Assembly: GCA_944472155.2 (NCBI GenBank) | Contig: OX235279.1 | Location: 63,027,564-63,091,563 of the forward strand | Direction: 5' to 3' | Source: Trichobilharzia szidati | Taxonomy: Eukaryota; Platyhelminthes; Trematoda; Strigeidida; Schistosomatidae | DNA: 64,000 bases | Shown here: positions 56,711-64,000 of the stretch, piece by piece | Position numbering within the stretch: position 1 is the first letter of the stretch | How the letters are laid out: the number at the start of each line of letters is the position of its first letter | Translations under genes and position numbers: made by a program | The notes under the pieces: model-generated | Told to the model about the DNA's origin: nothing | The model's input: only the letters and a program-made list of their open reading frames with translations | The model's database searches: none

Positions 56711-56945
56711 AATCACAAATTGGTAGGAGTTAGAATTCATGCACTAGCCTTTGAATCGGGTCCCAGTGGCTGAACGGTATACGAGCTTGCCTTGTAACCG
56801 GAAGGTCCTGGGTTCGAACCCCAGTGGGTGCGTACTGCTGATGATTCCCAAAACTAGGATGAAACAGTAGCTGTCCAGTACTCCCTGGTTTTCAATGGTT
56901 CTCTAACTGATATCAATCCGTGATCAACTCGTAAAAACAAATGAA
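56711..56945 (+). mobile_element. SINE family A foldback, long right arm
   Basis: Contains leader AATTGGTAGGAGTTAGAATT, A-box region TGGCTGAACGGTATACGAGC, B-box GGGTTCGAACCCC, the hammerhead at 56832-56881, and the tail. The tRNA-like part has no inverted partner, so it would be the loop of the foldback. Confidence 0.85.
56832..56881 (+). ncRNA. Hammerhead ribozyme with complete conserved core
   Basis: Stem I GTACTG (56832-56837) pairs perfectly with CAGTAC (56876-56881). The core is CTGATGA (56838-56844). Stem II is TTCC/GGAT around CAAAACTA (56845-56860), with a U-U mismatch at the first pair. GAAA is at 56861-56864. Stem III ACAG/CTGT has a three-base TAG loop (56868-56870). The cleavage triplet is GTC, with cleavage expected after C56875. 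All invariant hammerhead bases are present. The short stem III and mismatched stem II base suggest weak activity as a monomer. Activity is inferred. Confidence 0.8.
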
Positions 56946-58660
56946 TATTAGCTAAAATTATAAAATTTTGCAATAATAGTAAAAGGCGATACTGAAATGC
57001 AAGCAAACATCAGTATAAACTATGAATACAAATTTAAGTTTAAGGAAAACTTTTAAGCGTTCACTGACATCCATATACCATAAATAAAATTCAAAACTAA
57101 GAAATTTTAAAATCTATAAATCATTTAGTGTAAATTCAATATTTCAAAATTAGCAATATTTATCAGATAGGCTTTATTAATGAAAACACCTACTTTTGTG
57201 AATACTTAGTAATACCCGTTAGCAAAGCAGAGTAATGTAGACTATTTTATATTTATAACACGTTTAATAAGCAGTTAAACTGCAAATAAATTTTTCTCGG
57301 AACAGAATGTCAGCCTTTAGTGAGAAACCGCACTATTATTTTCCGGGAAAGTTACAAGAAAATTACATTTAGAGTCTAGATTGTATTATATAAAGAATTA
57401 GTTCCCTTTTTCTTGAGAACACAGATTGTTATTGGGGAATTTTTAGTGGCTGTTGGATATGAACATATCAAAAGTTGTTTCAGTGTCCGATGTTTAACGT
57501 GTTTAATGTTGAATCCGCTTGTGTAAACTTATGATGAAAACCATTCTTGAATTAAATTTACATGAATGATGTTTGATAAGTGAATCAGTAAACCCTTTTT
57601 TTTTTTTAAATGTTATATAACTTTGTAAAAAGTAACTTTCACATACTTTGTGTATAATTATATATATATATATATGAAATCTATATGTAAACAGACAAAT
57701 GCGTATACAAAAGTTTATTGATTCTGTATTTTTAACGAGTGAATCGCAAATCCCTTCCACATGTTTGCAAAACTGAATTACCAGTCTATCATTATTGTAA
57801 TAAAGTAATTTCAGAAAGCCACCATACACACATAACATTTTTCTATTCATGTACGTGTATAGGATTACAAGTTGTGTAATAATTATTTTCTGCAGTAATA
57901 ATATAATATTCTATAACATCTGGAGAGGCTTAATGAATATACAGACGCACATTCATAAATTAGTACAAACAAAAATGTTATGATACTAGATCCTACAATC
58001 AACATCATTCATTATCCAACTGCTGTCTACTCCCTCCTGTGGAAAAACACAGCGGGAAATATTTTTTTTTCTGCATAGTATGCAATAAATGCATATTGCA
58101 CTTGTTTTTAGTATAAGTCAACAAACTTGAATGTTAGCAGTTTATTTTCAAATCATTTAAATATTTATGCACTGTCGACAGTTATGGTAAGGAAAGGAAA
58201 GGAAAAAAAATATATATTATCAACATTGAATTTTATTTATTTTTGTTCATCCTGTACAACATCATTTAATAAATTGGCGAAAGGGATGTGATGTGATGAG
58301 AGGATGAAAAGTGAAAAGAAAGAAAAAAAAACACAACTGTCAATTCTATTAATCCCTTTCTGTGTTTCAATTCTAATTTAGCATTTCGATAGTGAAATAA
58401 ATTAAAATAGTGGGGATTATTTTTGTCGAATACTGACAGATAAAGGTATGTGCCATCCTTGCCTACCTGTCTATCAATATGTCTGTGTAAAGTCATCAAA
58501 CAAATTAAGCAGAACACATTGGACAAAAATAATATTTCCTTGACTTAAAAACGGTTCGTAAGTACTTCTATTTTATTTTTTCAAAAGCATAATTTCAATA
58601 TTTAATAAAGTAGTACATTGGTCTGTGCATTTGAATCTAGAAATTTATTACAGTGGGGCA
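56946..58660. other. No gene recognised
   Basis: AT-rich with simple repeats (TA run near 57660, poly-A/T tracts). Short minus-strand frames at 57503-57850 and 58266-58526 lack any family or splice support. Confidence 0.4.
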
Positions 58661-58669
58661 AGCAACCGT

Positions 58670-58745
58670 ACACCTGTGGCACAGTAGCTTAGGAGCTAGA
58701 CCTGCCAGAAGTATTACCCTGGCTCCAATCTCATTTAACATACTT
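58670..58745 (+). repeat. Possible tRNA-like SINE head
   Basis: CCTGTGGCACAGTAGCTTAG followed by GAGCTAGACCTGCC, then GGCTCCAATCTC about 40 bases on. This has A-box- and B-box-like spacing but no acceptor stem. Weak; only one copy seen. Confidence 0.3.
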
Positions 58746-58889
58746 CAGCCTCGGTAACCATCATATAATGAGGTATGGCTTATAGCGTAGCGCACAGACC
58801 AAGTCGCCAAACTACATTAAGCAAGAATAATATAGCATCCCTAGTTGAAAAAAGAAGTTGGCAGGTTAAGAATGAATTATTCTTTTTTA

Positions 58890-59118
58890 TTCCTTTACGT
58901 TCCCAGTGAAACATAGGGCTTCAAGCTAGAGGCTTGAAGTCTCGGTAGCAGTGGTGTTTATTTTTTACAGGGTGGGGTAGCTAGCCTCATGCCCAACCTT
59001 CCCTCTGTACCAGTCTTATTAATGGTTTAGCGTGGTGTAGAAGTGCGTTGGTCGGGGATCGAACCCCGGACGACATGGGTGGTCGGCGGGCACTCTACCG
59101 CTGTGCCACAGACGCACT
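58890..59118 (-). repeat. tRNA-derived SINE family B2
   Basis: The head on the minus strand has D-stem GGCAC/GTGCC, A-box region CACAGCGGTAGAGTGCC and B-box GGGTTCGATCCCC. The body includes TGAAGTCTCGGTAGCA and CATAGGGCTTCAAGC, shared with 60205-60436. The body differs from family B1 although the tRNA-like heads are related. Confidence 0.75.
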
Positions 59119-60200
59119 AAGAATAAATTATGACATAGCTGAATTAGATGAGCAGGTGTTTTGATCTTTATTACAAAAAATTCACATCAGATTATTTTTC
59201 GCTTCAATACAAACCGGTCTTTATGGTGTAGCCAATCATCAGTGGTTACTTAGATCATGTGTAATGGCTTCGTTTGAAATTCTAATCTTTATATTCTAGG
59301 GTTATCTTTTTTTCAAACAAGACTTCTGGAAGTCGTTTAGCCAAAGAATAATTAAATACTCGATGGTTGTAGACTAGGAATTTAGAAACCGGATTTCGAC
59401 TGAACAGTTGCTAAGCTTCTCTATCATGAGTTAAATATTCTGTAGATAATAGTGATTTTTTTACTGTATATTAGGTTTCCTTGGGAGAGGTTCTGTCCCA
59501 GTCATTTAGGCATGTTTCTCAGCACAAAGTAGGTCTCTGAAAGTACTTGTTGTAGCTGACGATAGTATATTAGCAGCTCACTGCATTCCATCAGTAACTA
59601 ATCTTATAAGAACTGTAGCTATCTATCACTTGCATACAGACGTTATTTAATGGCTTTATCATATGAAATATTCTACTGAAAAGTAAAGATGAAGCGTAAT
59701 AATCTCACGAATCCAGATATAAACCTAAATAAAAAGCTGAGAAATAAGTAAAAGCCTAGCTTTGTATGCGTCACTTGCATATTGATGTACATGCGTATGT
59801 GTTTCACAACACGAAATTAACAGTTCACTTAAAATTCGCATTCTACAAAAAATGCTTACAATTCAGTAAACTGGGACAAAGTGTGAAATATGAGTAATAA
59901 AAAAACAGCATAAAACAGCATAAAGTCTGAGTTTCGAAAAACAAAAATATCAGTTAGCAGCTTATGGTCAAAGAAGAAGCAGTATTAAGATTTAATGGTA
60001 TTGTGTATTGTGTTACGCTAACACAGATTCTCATGAGACTCATCATTGACAATTAGACGAAATGCCGCTGATTTACTCAGTGGGTAAGTTTATAACGTAT
60101 CGAAGTTTGCCGATACTTTTTCACATCACCATGTCGACAACTTACTATTTGACATACTTGATCAACAAAATGAAATTATACTACTAAGTTTTCAGGCTCT
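59119..60200. other. No gene recognised
   Basis: AT-rich sequence between two SINE copies; nothing supported. Confidence 0.4.
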
Positions 60201-60204
60201 ATTT

Positions 60205-60436
60205 TTTATTCCTTCACGTTCCTAGTGGAACATAGGGCTTCAAGCTATAGACTTGAAGTCTCGGTAGCACTGGTGTTTATTTTTACAGGATGGGGTTGCT
60301 AGCCTCATGACCAACCTTTCCTCTTTGCCAGTCTTATTACTGGTTTAGCGAGGTAAAGGAGTGCGCCGGCCGGGGATCGAATCCCGGACCATGTGCATGG
60401 TCGGCGAGCGTCCTAACCGCTATGACACCGACGCAC
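60205..60436 (-). repeat. tRNA-derived SINE family B2
   Basis: Partner of 58890-59118. On the minus strand: GTGCGTCGGTGTCATAGCGG (A-box region), GATTCGATCCCCGG (B-box) and a GACCAT-GCAC-ATGGTC stem-loop in place of the anticodon arm. Confidence 0.75.
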
Positions 60437-60672
60437 TTTCAGGCTTTAGTCTTATATTATCAACCAGTGTTTTACAATCTCAGTTTATCATGATTAAATT
60501 GCTGTAACTACTGATAAAACATTCGCCTGAATCTTATTATTTATTGCCACCTTACAGATAGGGAAAGAAAGTTTAGCTCACATAGTAAGATTTGAGACGG
60601 TAACTTCCAGACTACTCTATCGGCATACCTACAAGACTTTGATGATAACAGGAGCTCAGTTTTACTTCAATT

Positions 60673-62359
60673 AGTGAAGAAAAGTGGAGCAAAGGAAACA
60701 CTGGGCTGAACACTTCAAAAGACTACTAAACCGACCGCCACCTACAACGCGCCCAACAATACCAACAACGGAAGCAGAATTACCAGTGAACATCAACCCC
60801 CCGACGAAATCAGAAGTCCTGAAGGCAATCAAGATGCTGAAAGCTGGGAAAGCAGCAGGACCAGATGGAATCCCAGCAGAAGCATTGAAAGTCGACCCAG
60901 AGACAACAGCAGACTTGATGACGCCACTACTAGAGAAGGTGTGGAAAGAAGGCAAAGTACCCGAGGATTGGAAGAAAGGATACCTATTCAAACTACCAAA
61001 GAAAGGAGACTTAAGTCAATGCAAGAACTGGCGCGGAATTATGCTCCTTTCCATCCCAAGCAAAATACTAAGCCGCATCATCCTGGACAGAATCAAACAT
61101 GCCCTGGATGAAAAACTTAGACCGGAACAAGCTGGATTCAGGAGAAACAAGTCATGCATTGATCAGATCGCCACATTACAGATCATCATTGAACAAAGCC
61201 TGGAATTGCAGTCACCTCTCTATCTCAACTTCATCGACTTTGAAAAGGCCTTCGACAGCGTCGACCGAGAGGTGATTTGGCAACTACTTCGCTACTACGG
61301 GGTGCCGCCGACAATTATACATCTCATCCAACAGTTGTATGACAACGCTGCATGCCAAGTAATCCACAACGGGAAGCTCACGGAATCCTTCGAAGTGAAG
61401 ACAGGAGTAAGACAGGGTTGCCTACTATCACCAATGATTTTCCTGATTGCAGTAGAATGGATAATGCGACAAACAGCGGGCAATGAGGAAACAGGCATAA
61501 AATGGACTCACACAAAGAACTTGGAGGATCTGGACTTCGCCGATGATATATGCCTGATTTCCCACAAACTGGAAGATATGCAAGTGAAAAGTAGCAAGTT
61601 GGCAGAAGAAGCATCAAAGATAGGACTCCAGGTGAACATAGAAAAAACAGAGGTGATGAAGATCCCTGGCCAACACCAACAACAACAACAGACAGCAATC
61701 AGCATAAATGGAAAAAACCTGAAAGAAACTACCTCCTTCACCTACTTGGGAAGCATTGTTTCAACTACAGGCGGAACTGACGAGGATATCAAAGCAAGGA
61801 TCGGGAAAGCAAGGCAAGCTTTCATTACTCTCAAGTCTGTGTGGAGGACAACATCATTCAGCGTCAAAAATAAGATCGGGATTTTCAACTCCAATGTGAA
61901 GTCAGTACTACTATACGGATCAGAGACTTGGCGTGTCACAAAGAGCACCTCAAACAAGCTACAGACCTTCATTAACAGATGTCTTCGCTCAATACTCAAG
62001 ATCAGATGGCCGGAAAGGATCAGCAACAAAGATCTCTGGGAGCGAACCAACCAGGAACCCATTGTGAAACCAATAGGCAGGAAGAAATGGAGATGGATTG
62101 GCTGGCTATACTCTGAGGAAACCATCAAGTGACATCACTAGACAAGCCCTCGAGTGGAACCCGAAAGGGAAGCGGCAAGTTGGTCGTCCAAGGGTGACCT
62201 GGAGGAGATCATGTGAAGAGGAGATGAAAGCATGTGGGCAGACCTGGAGCCAGGTGAAAACTCTAGCAGAGAATCGAACGCAATGGAGACGCATGGCTGA
62301 AGCCCTATGTTCCTCTAGGAACTAAAGGAAATAATAATAATAATAATAAGTGAAGAAAA
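60673..62359 (+). mobile_element. Young RTE-type non-LTR retrotransposon, 5'-truncated
   Basis: The body is 60684-62348, bounded by the duplication AGTGAAGAAAA at 60673-60683 and 62349-62359. It ends AAAGGAAATAATAATAATAATAA. The endonuclease domain and the start of the single pol gene are missing, as usual for 5'-truncated insertions. The element belongs to the RTE group (SR2-like in schistosomes, by style). The same 3' end is at 31028-31530. Confidence 0.9.
60684..62325 (+). pseudogene. RTE reverse transcriptase, near-intact with one frameshift
   Basis: A 482-residue open frame to 62132, continuing in another frame from 62098 to 62325. RT blocks in order: KAGKAAGPDGIPAEALK (55-69), VPEDWKKG (92-99), LPKKGDLSQCKNWRGIMLL (104-122), RPEQAGFRRNKSCIDQI (146-162), catalytic FIDFEKAFDSVDR (183-195), GVRQGCLLSP (241-250) and catalytic FADD (285-288), then the thumb. 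In live elements the protein copies its RNA at the nicked target. The frame opens at a GTG created by truncation, not a real start. Near 62100 this copy reads GGCTGGCTATACTCTG where the 31-kb copy has GGCCACACTCTG. This small insertion shifts the frame, ends the protein at EETIK and separates the C-terminal EWNPKGKRQVGRPRVTWRRS domain. Confidence 0.92.
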
Positions 62360-64000
62360 AAAATTATGCACTAGAGTTCTTTCAGTACATCATTACACTA
62401 ATTACTTAGTTCAATCTGTTCATTCCTTTATACGATTACTAATTCAGTGCTATTGCATCACCTGGAAGCTGTTTGACTGAAATCTTATTGTTAGGTTTTT
62501 GTTTTCTACTTCAATCATCACATCTGAACACATAAATATCGTAGTGAAATAGTTCTGGTAGTTTAACCAACGGTATTTATATTTATTTTTCTTCTTATTG
62601 CTGACAAATATATATAGGCACGCATATACACAGACAAACAAACAAACAAACACTGCATCAACACACACAGGTTTCGAGTTACACAACATACACATTAAAT
62701 ACACTTGTACACAATATTATCATTTACAGCTGAAATAGATCACAGGTGTAAACATATGCGCTTTTTCAGTCAAACAGAAAAATAGGGGTGAGGATAAATA
62801 CGAAAGTATACGTGTTAATATATACAAACACTAGAATAGAAGAGTGAAAAGCGGTGAAAGCAAAAAACAAAAATAAATACAAATAGAAAAAGGGAGTGAG
62901 AATAAGTTATTTAGGTGCGAAAATCAGCATCGTATTGATTTAGAAGATAGATAGGAGTGAAAATGAAAATAAGATGAAAGGTTGATTGGATGGCGAAGAA
63001 TTTCAGTGGATTTATTTGTTACCGATAGGGGTAGATGGATATAGCAATAATAATTTTGGGTTGAAAGATAGGTCATCAAACACCTGTTACATATATATAT
63101 ATATATGCTGGATAATGATTGATCCAACGTTAAACAGACAAATAAGTGGATGAAATTATGGATAATTAGAGTTTTTTCTTCAAATCTTAGTTTTTGTTTT
63201 TTCCTACACATTTATAATAGGGATAAATTTCTGTTTCTTATGTTAACTTTGCCTATAAATCACACCTTACCTATTTTATAAGTGATGCTTGATGAAAAGA
63301 CTATGAGGAGGCATTCAATAAAGCTTTTTTGTAGTACACTGGAGTGCTTTTGACTGACTGATTGACTGACTCACTGAAATGTTGTTGTAAAACTTCTCAC
63401 CAAAAGACGCAACAGTTCATAAAGCAAGCACAAAAGGTTTGGAAAGTGCAAAGAAAGTATATGCAAAGGGAAGTGTGCAGAATAAAGAAAAATTACATGC
63501 AGAATAATGAGAATCTAATGAACCTATGCTATCGGTAAACATATTTGAACCATGTTACTCGTAAGCTACAGTCTAAGCTACAGTTCTAAGCGTCTCAGGG
63601 GCCTTATAAGTAAGCATTTGAAATCGCTATTGAAATTGTAAGTTAGGTTGTCCATGTTCTAAATCATCATGACTTTAGAGAGTATCCAGGACTAGTCACG
63701 TACTAATAAATATATATCACTGATCTTTTGTATTTGTTAATTTTTGTGAAGCAACTTTTAGACGTAGAAAAGATCTATGCGACATTTAGCTTGAAACCTA
63801 GAATTCTTGTATATGAATGGTTACTCGAAGAATAGCAACGTCAATACGAAACTACCAGTTACTGTTCTTCTTCTTCTTCATTGATTAAAATATAGTGCAT
63901 ATATTGTAAATGCCGAACAATTTTGGAAAGCTCATTTATAGACTGTGTCCCACGGTGTCATGCACTCTTTCACACTAACAGTTGCTAATTTCATTGACTG
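62360..64000. other. No gene recognised
   Basis: AT-rich flank with short tandem runs: CAAA near 62636-62650, TA at about 63090-63107, CTGA near 63354-63372, CTT near 63868-63880. No supported gene to the window end. Confidence 0.4.

Noticed and set aside
1..64000. CRISPR arrays, bacterial operons, rRNA genes or phage
   Set aside because: No regularly spaced repeats, no rRNA-like sequence, no dense coding; the window is typical of a repeat-rich animal genome.

Overview
The window looks like a piece of a schistosome or closely related digenean flatworm genome. The evidence is AT-rich DNA with small exons in TE-filled introns, RTE-type non-LTR elements with TAA-repeat tails, decayed Gypsy and BEL/Pao elements, and short tRNA-promoter repeats that end in hammerhead ribozymes, the architecture of the schistosome Sm-alpha family. 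The species is inferred from repeat families; no rRNA or mitochondrial marker is present.

Host genes are few. At 597-3249 (minus) are the first three coding exons of a GRWD1-type glutamate-rich WD-repeat ribosome-biogenesis protein, continuing off the left edge. At 45980-47086 (minus) is an uninterrupted bHLH transcription factor of the TCF21/musculin/HLH54F type, with a perfect 17-bp inverted repeat just upstream. Two 3'-terminal-type exons of unidentified genes lie at 37402-37839 and 55124-55360 (minus), each behind a good splice acceptor.

The rest is a layered transposon graveyard. 4.5-5.1 kb: palindromic pair of ribozyme SINEs. 5.1-14.2 kb: mostly unassigned decayed repeats with two LTR-like pieces. 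14.3-17.3 kb: Gypsy leader and gag, then a non-LTR ORF1, then a Pao integrase on the other strand. 17.5-19.0 kb: decayed RTE. 20-28.3 kb: interleaved minus-strand Pao and Gypsy remnants, one split by a SINE with a target-site duplication. 31.0-31.5 kb: young RTE 3' fragment with a perfect duplication. 31.7-36.6 kb: plus-strand Gypsy element with remnants of every pol domain and both LTRs, split by a palindromic SINE pair. 38.5-39.8 and 50.8-52.5 kb: further decayed RTE copies. 60.7-62.3 kb: young RTE copy with a nearly intact reverse transcriptase.

The most interesting signal is structural. Two unrelated tRNA-promoter SINE families both carry hammerhead-like folds, and all five inverted pairs are head to head: RNA 5' ends meet in the centre and 3' ends point outwards. 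That is the geometry expected of self-primed snap-back cDNA. One copy (56832-56881) keeps every conserved hammerhead core base. The second family keeps the fold but has G at the cleavage position in all three copies.
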